NCBI GenBank assembly: GCA_944388865.1
Contig: CALXKM010000023.1
Span: 1 to 50,537, forward strand
Direction of reading: 5' to 3'
Length of the DNA: 50,537 bases
Source: an uncultured Duodenibacillus sp.
Lineage (GTDB): Bacteria > Pseudomonadota > Gammaproteobacteria > Burkholderiales > Burkholderiaceae_F
Numbering within the stretch: the first letter of the stretch is position 1; the number at the start of each line of letters is the position of its first letter. The notes beneath the pieces are model-generated. The model was not told the DNA's origin. It saw only the letters and a list, made by a program, of their open reading frames with translations, and did not search any database. This document shows positions 16,784 to 24,576 of the stretch, piece after piece. Position numbers and translations under genes: made by a program.

Positions 16784-17638
16784 TTATTTCGTGTACTTGA
16801 ACTTCTTGTCAAGATGCTTGACAAGGTCGGCTCTGAGAGCTTCGATTTCCTTGCCGTAGTTTTTGGAAAGATTGGCAGGGGTCTGATCGTTGCAGAAGCG
16901 TCCGAGGCTCTTGACTCCCCAGAATCCTGCGGTGTCGTCGTCGAGCACCTTGAAGGCATTGAGATACTTGTCCCAAATTGCATTGCCGTCGATGCCGTCG
17001 CCGACATCGCCGCGACCGCGGCCGATCCAGCCGCTGTTCATGATGGTGTAGATCGACTTGCCCTTAAGAAGTCCTTCAAGTCCCTTGTCGGTGTCGCGGT
17101 AAGCAAACTTCTTTTGGAAAACACGCTCCATGTATCCCTTGACCATGGGGTTGGGCGTGTCGTGCCAGTTGGGATAGGCAAAGACGATGTAGTCGGCGGC
17201 GGCTACCCAGAGCTGCTCCATGGCAACGTCTTCGGGCGTCTTGCCGAAGCCGTCCTTGGCCTGAAAGAACGTCTCGCGCGTGAGCACCGGGTTGAACTTC
17301 ATCTCATAGAGGTCGCGCAGCGCCACCTCGCAGCCCTTGTCCATAAAGTGCTTCATGGCCGTATTGACAAGATCCCACTCGACGGACTCATGGCGCGGAT
17401 CACCCACAACAAAGAGCACGCGCACCTTCTTGCTGCCCTTGGTAAAGCCGTTGGGCTTGACGCTTTGACGGAACTTCGGCGGCACCACAGAAGCAGACGT
17501 GACGGCGTCGACATTCTTGGGCATCTCGGTGCCTTCAATGTTGACTTTCATAGTCGCGCCTGTGACGGCATCGGCAGCGCCCGCCTCAATAGCAAAAGCA
17601 GCGGCTGCAGCAGCAGCCAGAGCGATGAATTTTTTCAT
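16784..17638 (-). CDS. Exported flavodoxin-fold NAD(P)H dehydrogenase-like protein
   Basis: The 284-residue product has a Sec signal peptide (MKKFIALAAAAAAAFAIEAGA) and a flavodoxin-like NAD(P)H:quinone reductase fold (PF02525 type). VLFVVGDPRHESVEWDLVN opens the fold, and ADYIVFAYPNWHDTPNPMVKGYMERVF is the FMN/partner region typical of NQO and KefF proteins. Most relatives are cytoplasmic, so export is unusual. Between signal peptide and domain lie DAVTGATMK and DAVTSASVV, two near-copies of the D-x-x-[ST]-G-A-[ST] flavinylation motif used by ApbE; this suggests a remnant of an FMN-binding segment or a site for covalent flavin. The start is the ATG before the signal peptide, with GGGAAG 7 nt upstream. 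It may shuttle electrons in the periplasm; that is inference. Confidence 0.82.
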   Translation of the reverse strand: MKKFIALAAAAAAAFAIEAGAADAVTGATMKVNIEGTEMPKNVDAVTSASVVPPKFRQSVKPNGFTKGSKKVRVLFVVGDPRHESVEWDLVNTAMKHFMDKGCEVALRDLYEMKFNPVLTRETFFQAKDGFGKTPEDVAMEQLWVAAADYIVFAYPNWHDTPNPMVKGYMERVFQKKFAYRDTDKGLEGLLKGKSIYTIMNSGWIGRGRGDVGDGIDGNAIWDKYLNAFKVLDDDTAGFWGVKSLGRFCNDQTPANLSKNYGKEIEALRADLVKHLDKKFKYTK

Positions 17639-17812
17639 GTTTGAGCTTCCCATCGGAAAATTTGTTGGCAAAAAGAAAAGTGTTGACGCCGATGCCTATG
17701 CTTTCATTCACAAAAGAAATGCACAACAGGCAGGTTGAAGCACGCTTGAGGGAAACTTGCCGCGCAGACAACGACGCCCTATGAAAGCATCGTGCGACGG
17801 CGAAACGTTGAG

Positions 17813-17878
17813 GATGCAGGAGACTGTCGGGATGCATTTTGAAGGAAACCCCGACGCCTGCATCTAGCCAGATGCAGG
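17813..17878. promoter_or_regulatory. Three-arm alternative hairpin in the divergent intergenic region
   Basis: GATGCAGG (17813-17820), CCTGCATC (17857-17864) and GATGCAGG (17871-17878) form a set in which the middle arm can pair with either flank but not both. Inside the first option GTCGGG and CCCGAC form a further stem, giving a long two-part hairpin. This mutually exclusive layout resembles an attenuator or riboswitch expression platform. It lies in the 526-nt gap between the minus-strand flavodoxin-like gene and the plus-strand importer, and could act for either. Confidence 0.5.
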
Positions 17879-18062
17879 AAGCAAAATTTTCGCTTCTGTA
17901 AGCCGCATTCTATCATTGGCGCCTGCGATTGACGTAAATTTTCCAAATCCGGAGGACGGACTGACATTTGCGAAGCACGACGCGGCCGTGCTGCGCTGAT
18001 CGCTTCCAAACTACCTTTCGGACGATGTCGTCTTCTCAAAAAGGATCAGAACATTGCCGAAA

Positions 18063-18134
18063 TTAAGCAAAGGATTAGGCCTTCGGCATCAGAGACGCCA
18101 AATCCCGAGACGTTTTGCTTAAGATGCCGAAAGG
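18063..18134 (+). promoter_or_regulatory. Pseudoknot-order structured leader before the ABC importer
   Basis: Three helices interleave. TTAAGCAAA (18063-18071) pairs with TTTGCTTAA (18114-18122). GGATTAGGC (18072-18080) pairs with GCCAAATCC (18097-18105) with one mismatch. CCTTCGGCATC (18080-18090), in the loop of the second helix, pairs with GATGCCGAAAGG (18123-18134) with one bulge. The last two 3' arms are directly adjacent, as in a coaxially stacked pseudoknot. The structure ends 30 nt before the start codon of the substrate-binding protein. It does not match the cobalamin riboswitch consensus that I know. Confidence 0.55.
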
Positions 18135-18164
18135 TTCCCAAATTCATTCGCATAAAGAGAAAAA

Positions 18165-19310
18165 ATGAAGCCTTTTGCCCGCATCTCGCGCAGACAGTTT
18201 TTGGAAATTTCCGCCGCCGGTCTTTTCGCTCCGAGTGTTCTCGCCTCATCCAAGGCTGAGCTCTCCGTCGTTGACCTTTGCGGCCGCACGGTCGTGCTCA
18301 AAAAACCCCCGCAGCGCTTTGTCGTTGCCAACTACATCCTGAACTTTCTGATGGTTTCGGGCGCCGCCGGCGTCAACAAGATCGTCGGCCTCACGCAAGA
18401 CGGCTGGCTTGAGACGCGTCGCGCCGAATATGTTCTTCTGCAAAAGGCCTTTCCGCAGCTGATGACGAGACCGAGCATCGGGGGCTACCACGACAGCATT
18501 CTCAACAGCGAAAAAATTCTCGCCTTAAAGCCCGACGTTCTTCTCATCAACCGCACCCAGTACGAGGACAACACGCAGCGCATTCGCATTTTTGAAGCCG
18601 CAGGCATTGCCGTCATCGTGCTCGACTACCACTCAATGAAGCCCGAGGCGCACGCAGCAAGCACTCGCATTCTTGGCGCTTTGCTCGGCTGCGAAGACAA
18701 AGCACGCGCCCAGTGCGAACGCTACAGCGAAGTGCTGGCCGACATCAAAAAGCGCATTGCCGCCCTGCCTGAAACCAAAAAGCACGTCAAGGTCTACATC
18801 GAAGCCGGCAACCGCGGCGTGGCCGAATACGGCAACTCCTACAACCGCAACGTGCTCTGGGGCGCGATTCTGGAAAATCTTCAGGCCAAAAACCTCGCAG
18901 CCGACATGAAGCAGCCCTACGGTGCGCTTGATCGTGAGTATGTCGTAGGAGGCAACCCTCAAATCATCATCATTGCCGGCAGTCTCTGGGAAAATTCCGA
19001 GGCAAGCGATCTGATGCGCATGGGGCTTACTGTTGATCCCAAAACCGCACAAAAGCGCCTTGGCGCCTTTGCCCGCCGCAGCATGTGGCAAAATCTCGAT
19101 GCGCTCAAAACCGGACGCTTCTACGGCATTGATCACGGCAGTCTGCGCTGCATGATGGACTATGCGTTTTCCATTTTTCTTGCGCAGGCCCTTTATCCCG
19201 GAGTCTTTGACGATTACGACGCAAACGCCGAAATCCAGGGCTTTTTCAAAACCTACCTGCCCGAGATCGACGCCAAAGGCACGTTCTTCATCCGGCTTGC
19301 GCAGCAGTAA
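18165..19310 (+). CDS. Periplasmic substrate-binding protein of a FecB/BtuF-type importer
   Basis: The 381-residue product has a twin-arginine-type leader (SRRQFLEISAAGLFAPSVLA, residues about 8-27) and a PF01497 periplasmic-binding fold. VDLCGRTVVLKKPPQRFVV is the usual first strand, and ALKPDVLLINR near residue 120 and NPQIIIIAGSLWEN near 265 are lobe strands. Such proteins deliver ferric siderophores, haem, cobalamin or related metal complexes to an inner-membrane ABC importer. The permease and ATPase genes follow in the same direction with a 29-nt gap and then a 4-nt overlap. The ligand cannot be deduced. The ATG follows a weak AAAGAGA site and a structured leader at 18063-18134. Confidence 0.87.
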   Translation: MKPFARISRRQFLEISAAGLFAPSVLASSKAELSVVDLCGRTVVLKKPPQRFVVANYILNFLMVSGAAGVNKIVGLTQDGWLETRRAEYVLLQKAFPQLMTRPSIGGYHDSILNSEKILALKPDVLLINRTQYEDNTQRIRIFEAAGIAVIVLDYHSMKPEAHAASTRILGALLGCEDKARAQCERYSEVLADIKKRIAALPETKKHVKVYIEAGNRGVAEYGNSYNRNVLWGAILENLQAKNLAADMKQPYGALDREYVVGGNPQIIIIAGSLWENSEASDLMRMGLTVDPKTAQKRLGAFARRSMWQNLDALKTGRFYGIDHGSLRCMMDYAFSIFLAQALYPGVFDDYDANAEIQGFFKTYLPEIDAKGTFFIRLAQQ

Positions 19311-19339
19311 CAATACAAAAACAACGGACTTCTCAGCGC

Positions 19340-20377
19340 ATGTCTTGTCATCAGGCCTATCGAGACACCGTCAAGCATCGCACAGCGATTCTTTTTTCGA
19401 CTGCGATCATTCTTGGCATTTTGTTCGTCGCCGATCTTGCCGTCGGCGCCTCGGACATGACCATCATGCGCGCTGTCGGAGCGCTTTTTGCCGGCCCCGC
19501 GGCCGATTCGATCGACGCCGTCATCATCTGGTCGATTCGTCTGCCGATGACGCTCACTGCGCTTTTTGTCGGCACCTCGCTTGCTTTGGCCGGACTTGAA
19601 ATTCAAAACATCACTGCCAATGCGCTGGCAAGCCCTTCAACGCTTGGAATTTCTTCGGCCGCAAGCTTCGGCGCGGCGCTTTCCATCACGTTTGGAATTT
19701 CGCTCTTTGGGCAGGTTTGGCTCGGAACCGCAGCCTGCGCCTTTTGCTTTGCGCTTGTCGTCTCGGCGGCCGTCTATTGGATCGGCAGCCGCGAGGCCAT
19801 GCATCCGGCTACACTCATTCTCGCAGGCATCGTCATGAATTTCTTTTTCATGGCGCTGCAGCAATTTTTGCAATACCGCGCCAGCCCCGAGGTCGCTCAA
19901 GTCATCAGCGGCTGGACTTTCGGCAACCTTGAGCGAAGCACCTGGACGAGCACGGCTACAGCAGGAGCCGTCACGCTTGCGGCCGCTCTGTTTTTGGTGC
20001 GCCGCAGCTGGGCGCTCACCGCTTTGACGGTAGGCGAAGAGCGCGCCCGCAGCCTAGGCGTTCCGGTAGCTCGGCTGCGCGTTGAAGTTTTTGCCGCAAG
20101 CGCCCTGCTTGTTGCTGCCGCCGTAGGATTCATCGGCACCATCGGCTTTGTCGGATTGGTCGCGCCGCACTGCGCCAAGCTTGTGCTTGGCGAAGATCAG
20201 CGCTTTCTGCTTCCGGGCTCCATTCTTGCCGGGGGCGCCTTGATGCTGGCAAGCTCCATTGCAGCCAAACTTCTTTCGACGGGCGCCATGCTGCCTGTGG
20301 GCATCATCACATCGCTTGTGGGCGTGCCGTTTTTGCTCTTTTTGCTGCTTAAAACCAGGCGCGAGGGCTTTCAATGA
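19340..20377 (+). CDS. FecCD-family ABC importer permease
   Basis: The 345-residue protein has about ten hydrophobic segments and family marks of the FecCD/BtuC permeases: IRLPMTLTALFVGTSLALAG (near 54-73), the LASPSTLGISSAASFGA stretch, and GFIGTIGFVGLVAPH near 258-272 (coupling region that contacts the ATPase). It transports the ligand bound by the upstream protein across the inner membrane. The stop codon overlaps the ATPase start (ATGA at 20374), so the two are translationally coupled. Confidence 0.92.
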   Translation: MSCHQAYRDTVKHRTAILFSTAIILGILFVADLAVGASDMTIMRAVGALFAGPAADSIDAVIIWSIRLPMTLTALFVGTSLALAGLEIQNITANALASPSTLGISSAASFGAALSITFGISLFGQVWLGTAACAFCFALVVSAAVYWIGSREAMHPATLILAGIVMNFFFMALQQFLQYRASPEVAQVISGWTFGNLERSTWTSTATAGAVTLAAALFLVRRSWALTALTVGEERARSLGVPVARLRVEVFAASALLVAAAVGFIGTIGFVGLVAPHCAKLVLGEDQRFLLPGSILAGGALMLASSIAAKLLSTGAMLPVGIITSLVGVPFLLFLLLKTRREGFQ

Positions 20378-21117
20378 CGAGTCTGGCAATCGACAATTTG
20401 TGCGTGGATCTGGGCGGACGCCCTGTCTTGAAAAACATCACTGCCTCCTTTAATGGCGGAGAATTGGTAGGCGTGATCGGTCAAAACGCTGGAGGCAAAA
20501 CTACGCTGCTGAAAGCTGTGGCAGGACTCGTTCCCTCCAAATCGGGCAGCGTCGTCATTGATGATCATCTTGCCCGCATCGCCTACGTCCCGCAGCTAAG
20601 CCACGTCGCAAGCCGACTGAGCGTATTTGAAATGGTGCTCCTTGGTCTCGTCAAAAACCTTTCGCTGCGCATAACGCGCGAAATCTTCGATCAGGTCGAT
20701 GAAACGCTTCACGCCATGGGCATCAACAAACTTGCTCAAACGCCCGTGTGCCGCCTCTCGGGCGGACAAAAGCAGCTTGTCTTCATGGCTCAGGCCTTTG
20801 TTTCGCGCCCGCGCGTATTGCTGCTTGACGAACCCACCAGCGCGCTTGATCTGCGCCATCAGCTCGTGGTGATGAATGCCGCGCGGCGCTACACCACCAC
20901 GACAGGAGCGGTTACCATGGTCGTCGTGCACGATCTGCTTACGGCTGCCCGCTTCTCAGACAAGCTTCTGCTGCTTGCCGACGGCCGCGTTCGCATCTTC
21001 GATGAACCCAAGGCTGTTCTTGATCCCAAAGTGCTCTCTGAGGTCTATCAGGTCTCAGTAAGCGTTGAGCCGACCAAACCCGGATTCTTAAACGTCGTGC
21101 CCATTGAGCCGCTGTAG
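20374..21117 (+). CDS. ABC importer ATPase, FecE/BtuD type
   Basis: The 247-residue ATPase has Walker A GQNAGGKTT (near residues 36-44), where the usual GxNGxGKST/S is varied (Ala for Gly), signature LSGGQKQ near 127-133, Walker B VLLLDEPTSALD near 148-159 and the switch histidine in VVVHDLL. It powers the FecCD-type permease encoded just upstream. No TonB receptor gene is adjacent. It is the last gene of the three-gene operon. Confidence 0.92.
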   Translation: MTSLAIDNLCVDLGGRPVLKNITASFNGGELVGVIGQNAGGKTTLLKAVAGLVPSKSGSVVIDDHLARIAYVPQLSHVASRLSVFEMVLLGLVKNLSLRITREIFDQVDETLHAMGINKLAQTPVCRLSGGQKQLVFMAQAFVSRPRVLLLDEPTSALDLRHQLVVMNAARRYTTTTGAVTMVVVHDLLTAARFSDKLLLLADGRVRIFDEPKAVLDPKVLSEVYQVSVSVEPTKPGFLNVVPIEPL

Positions 21118-21145
21118 ACTCAACCGTCTGCTTGCGTCTATATAT

Positions 21146-21184
21146 GCAAACGGCCGCCCGATTTTTTCCGAGCGGCCGCTTTGC
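21146..21184. terminator. Long imperfect hairpin between convergent genes
   Basis: GCAAACGGCCGCCCG (21146-21160) pairs with CGAGCGGCCGCTTTGC (21169-21184) with one bulge and one mismatch, and a T-run sits in the loop. No T-run follows on either side, so it may stop both converging transcripts in a T-run-independent way. Confidence 0.5.
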
Positions 21185-21206
21185 AAAAGCAAACAATGTG
21201 CGCCGG

Positions 21207-21872
21207 CTATTGAACCTTGACGAGCTCAACTTCAAAAATGAGCGTCGCGTAGGGAGGAATCACGCCGGGATAGCCCTGCTCGCCGTAGGCCAGGTTGTAG
21301 GGAATCACAAGCTTGCGCTTGCCGCCGACCTTCATGCCGCCCAGTCCGAGCTCCCAGCCCGGAATCACCATGCCCGCGCCCAGAGGAAATTCGATGGGTT
21401 CTCCGCGCTCAATGCTCGAATCAAAAACCGTGCCGTCTTCGAGCCTACCCGTGTAGTGCACAGACACCGTCTTGCCCGGCACCGCCTCAAGTCCCGTGCC
21501 GATTTCAATATCTTCCACCTCAAGGTCGCCAGGCTCCGGAACTTCAGCCGCATCAAGAAGCTCAACATCAAAAACAAGCGTTGCATTCGGGGGAATGACG
21601 CCGCCTGCTCCCTGCTCGCCGTAGCCCATGTGCGGAGGAATCGTCAGCTTACGCTTGCCGCCGACTTTCATGCCGGCAAAGCCCTGATCCCAGCCGGCGA
21701 TCACGCGGCCTGCGCCGAGCACGAATTCAAAGGGCGTGCCGCGCTCGATGCTCGAGTCAAAGACCGTGCCGTCTTCAAGCTTGCCCGTGTAGTGCACGCT
21801 GATGCGCATGCCGGGCTTGGCTTCTGCGCCCTCGCCCAGTTCGATATCCTCAATGACAAGCGTATCGCTCAT
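21207..21872 (-). CDS. Tandem FKBP-type peptidyl-prolyl isomerase (two domains)
   Basis: The 221-residue protein consists of two consecutive FKBP domains, residues about 3-108 and 115-221, with very similar cores: [18 protein letters not shown] and [18 protein letters not shown], then [17 protein letters not shown] and [17 protein letters not shown]. Both keep the aromatic and Asp residues of the prolyl-isomerase pocket. There is no signal peptide, so it acts in the cytoplasm as a folding helper. The usual small FKBP of this type has one domain of about 110 residues, so this is an internal duplication. GGATTTTTT precedes the ATG at 21872. Confidence 0.93.
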   Translation of the reverse strand: MSDTLVIEDIELGEGAEAKPGMRISVHYTGKLEDGTVFDSSIERGTPFEFVLGAGRVIAGWDQGFAGMKVGGKRKLTIPPHMGYGEQGAGGVIPPNATLVFDVELLDAAEVPEPGDLEVEDIEIGTGLEAVPGKTVSVHYTGRLEDGTVFDSSIERGEPIEFPLGAGMVIPGWELGLGGMKVGGKRKLVIPYNLAYGEQGYPGVIPPYATLIFEVELVKVQ

Positions 21873-22102
21873 AAAAAATCCTTTCTTTGCAAACGTTGAC
21901 TCTCCGGCATCCGACTACAGGACGCCGCTGAGAAATACCGTATCTTGCCGTGTCTGGGGGCTTTTGTCCATCAAAGATGGAACAAAAAATTTTGTTCTCC
22001 TTTTCTGCTCCGTAATTTAGGCAACATCGGCATTTGCTTGCCATTCGCTTGATTCGCTTGTATTTTTTGACAATCACATTTGTACCTGAACAGGGAAACA
22101 CC

Positions 22103-23896
22103 ATGTCGTCTTTTCGTGCAATCCCTTCTTCTTTTTTTGTCCTTGCATTGCTGAGCTCTCAGAACATTTTCTGTCAACCAAACAGCTCTCTTCCTCCCGT
22201 TACCATAGGTATAAGCCCATTTTCCCCGTACTCTATGAACGAGCCAATCGTTCCGGCCACTATCGAAGCAATTCGAAAAGCGATATCTCCCAGGGGCCTT
22301 AAGGTCCTAACAAGCCCAACACTTGAGTCCTTTGCACACAGCATCAAAGGTGGATGCTGCGACTTCATGCTAACTTCCGCTGGGTTTTACCGCCGAATGA
22401 CCTACATTGAGGTAGGAGCTAAAGACATCGCCACAGTGATCAGTGATCAAACCCCAAATCCCAATGAAGCCGAAGGTTCTGTGTTTTTCACACTCAAAAG
22501 TCGCAACGATTTGCAAACCATAGAGGATCTGCAGGGTAAAAATCTAGCTATTAACCAAGACACAGGATTTTCCGGCTATCAAATTGCCATGGGCGAAATA
22601 AGTAAGAGAGGATACGATCCTGAAAATTTTTTCCGGAGAATTCAGTCGCTTGGGGTGGATACGGGAGATGTTGTCAAGGCAATTCGTGAAAACAAAGCCG
22701 ATGCAGGGGTAATACGAACCTGTTCCCTAGAAACTTTGCGAGAAAGTATCGAAGATTTAAAAGTTCTGTCCCCCAAAAATGCGCCCTGGTTAGGTTGCGT
22801 TCGCTCAACTGATCTTTATCCAAACTGGACATTTTCGACACTTCCCAGTGCGGCTCCCTCCGTTACCCGTGATGTTGCCCGTGCCCTTTTTTCGATGTCA
22901 GCACTTAAAAACGGTCTTCGCTGGGGAATTGCCACTGACTTCACCGCCGTAGATTCCCTGTTCCGAACTTTGAAAATCGGTCCATTTGCGTATCTTCGAC
23001 AATGGACCGTTTCCCGTGTATGGGATGAATTCAAACTCTGGATTATTCTGGGGCTGTTTGCTCTTGGCGGAGCCGTGGCACATAGCTTCAGATCTTCAGT
23101 GTTAGTTCACCGTGCCCGAGAACAACTTTCCGTATCACACCAACATGAAATGCAGCTTGAGCAACAATCCCGTCAAGCTGCAGAACGCATGGATAAAATG
23201 CAGAAACTTGGTGCTGTGACCCAAATGGGTACGCTGATGGCTCACGAATTGAAACAACCTCTAGGAGCCATCTCGTCATATTGCTTCGGGTTGCTGAAAA
23301 TGCAGGAAAACGGTTCCCTCAGCCCGGAATTGTTACGAGAAACCTTGGCAAGGATTTCTGAACTTGCTAAGAAATCAGGAAGCACCATTGATCACGTGCG
23401 CTCTTACGCCAAAGGGCAGTCTGAAGCCGAAACTTTTGATGCGATTGCAGAAATTCAGGAAATTGCAAAACGTTTCCGCAAAAGCGGTCGCTACCCGTAT
23501 TGCATTGAGGAAATTTATGACGCGACCTCAGCAACCATCTGCATCAACAAACTTGAATTTGAGTTACTTATCCAGAATATCCTACAAAATGCTTCCGAAG
23601 TACCTTCGGACATTGAAGAGCCAAAGATCCTCATACGTTGTGCAGTTAACGACAATCTGCTTCTAATCTGTTTTGAAGATGACGGAAAAAAACTCAGCCT
23701 GTCCGAATTTGATCGCATCTGTAACTTTGAACCTCACACATCCAAACAAAACGGCCTTGGGCTAGGGCTTTGTATTGTTCGGAGCATTGTTGAGAGAGCC
23801 ATGGGAGAAATTCGTTTCACCAGAAAACCCGTAAGAGGTCTGATTGTGGAAATTCATCTTCCCATCCACACAAACACCCCTTCTGATTCACCATGA
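22103..23896 (+). CDS. TtrS-like sensor histidine kinase with PhnD-type periplasmic sensor
   Basis: The 597-residue protein has a signal sequence (about 1-24), a periplasmic PhnD/substrate-binding-like sensor (about 30-300), a membrane segment at about 310-328 (LWIILGLFALGGAVAHSF) and a coiled linker. The histidine kinase core has His381 in MAHELKQPLGAI and an ATP-binding lid GLGLGLCIVRSIVE. The layout and length match TtrS, the tetrathionate sensor, and its relatives. I placed the start at ATG 22103 because AGGGA lies 7 nt upstream and the signal peptide follows; the frame is open to 22034. It overlaps the regulator gene by 4 nt. The downstream flavoprotein and cytochrome genes suggest it senses their substrate. 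Confidence 0.88.
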   Translation: MSSFRAIPSSFFVLALLSSQNIFCQPNSSLPPVTIGISPFSPYSMNEPIVPATIEAIRKAISPRGLKVLTSPTLESFAHSIKGGCCDFMLTSAGFYRRMTYIEVGAKDIATVISDQTPNPNEAEGSVFFTLKSRNDLQTIEDLQGKNLAINQDTGFSGYQIAMGEISKRGYDPENFFRRIQSLGVDTGDVVKAIRENKADAGVIRTCSLETLRESIEDLKVLSPKNAPWLGCVRSTDLYPNWTFSTLPSAAPSVTRDVARALFSMSALKNGLRWGIATDFTAVDSLFRTLKIGPFAYLRQWTVSRVWDEFKLWIILGLFALGGAVAHSFRSSVLVHRAREQLSVSHQHEMQLEQQSRQAAERMDKMQKLGAVTQMGTLMAHELKQPLGAISSYCFGLLKMQENGSLSPELLRETLARISELAKKSGSTIDHVRSYAKGQSEAETFDAIAEIQEIAKRFRKSGRYPYCIEEIYDATSATICINKLEFELLIQNILQNASEVPSDIEEPKILIRCAVNDNLLLICFEDDGKKLSLSEFDRICNFEPHTSKQNGLGLGLCIVRSIVERAMGEIRFTRKPVRGLIVEIHLPIHTNTPSDSP

Positions 23897-24495
23897 AAAA
23901 TATCGTAATTCGCATTGTTGATGACGATGTCGACATCCGTTCTTCGCTTGAATTCGTTCTCAGAAGCGATGGTTGGAATGTAGTGTCTTATTCGAGCGGA
24001 GAAGATTTCCTTACCAATGACATACTTTCTGCTCCGGGTTGCGTCTTGCTCGATATTCGCATGTCTGGCATGAGCGGACTTGAAGTACAACAAACTATGA
24101 ATGCCCGTGGCATCAGTATTCCTATTATTTTCTTAACCGGACACGGCGATCTCGAAATGGCCGTGGAGGCCATGAAGGCCGGTGCCTACGACTTCCTCGT
24201 CAAACCTGTTGACAACGAACGCCTTCTGACAACTATTTCCCGAACTTTGCGAAAGGCCAAACTTCCGCAGTCATTCCGTCTGGCCCTGGCCCAAGCTCAT
24301 TGGGACGGCTTAACAACTCGGGAAAAGCAAATCCTGATCCTTCTGTCCGAAGGTCTGCTCAACCGATCAATCGCAGAACGTCTGGGCCTAAGTATGCGTA
24401 CCGTAGAGGGGCATCGACAAAGAAGCATGAAAAAACTTGGGGTTGTCAACATAGCAGAATTAAACGCCTTCATGCAAGAGATTTCTGTCAATTGA
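23893..24495 (+). CDS. TtrR/FixJ-like response regulator
   Basis: The 200-residue product has a receiver domain (acidic pocket DDD at 10-12, phospho-acceptor Asp54 in VLLDIRMSG, Lys in FLVKPVD) and a LuxR-type helix-turn-helix at about 135-195 (LTTREKQILILLSEG and SMRTVEGHRQRSMKKLG). It should activate transcription when phosphorylated by the kinase that overlaps it (ATGA at 23893). The probable target is the flavoprotein-cytochrome pair starting 82 nt downstream. No specific operator could be identified. Confidence 0.9.
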   Translation: MKNIVIRIVDDDVDIRSSLEFVLRSDGWNVVSYSSGEDFLTNDILSAPGCVLLDIRMSGMSGLEVQQTMNARGISIPIIFLTGHGDLEMAVEAMKAGAYDFLVKPVDNERLLTTISRTLRKAKLPQSFRLALAQAHWDGLTTREKQILILLSEGLLNRSIAERLGLSMRTVEGHRQRSMKKLGVVNIAELNAFMQEISVN

Positions 24496-24576
24496 TATGA
24501 GGCAAACTACTTGAGTACCCTTTGCCGCGACAATGTTTTCATGACCGATTTCGGTACTACTCCTAAGGAGGAATAT

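Noticed and set aside
17735-17870. Cobalamin riboswitch upstream of the importer
   Set aside because: A GGGAA and a GCAGGAGACTG resembling the B12 box are present, but the spacing is only about 60 nt and the GGTG-AAA-TCC and CCGCCACTG parts are absent.
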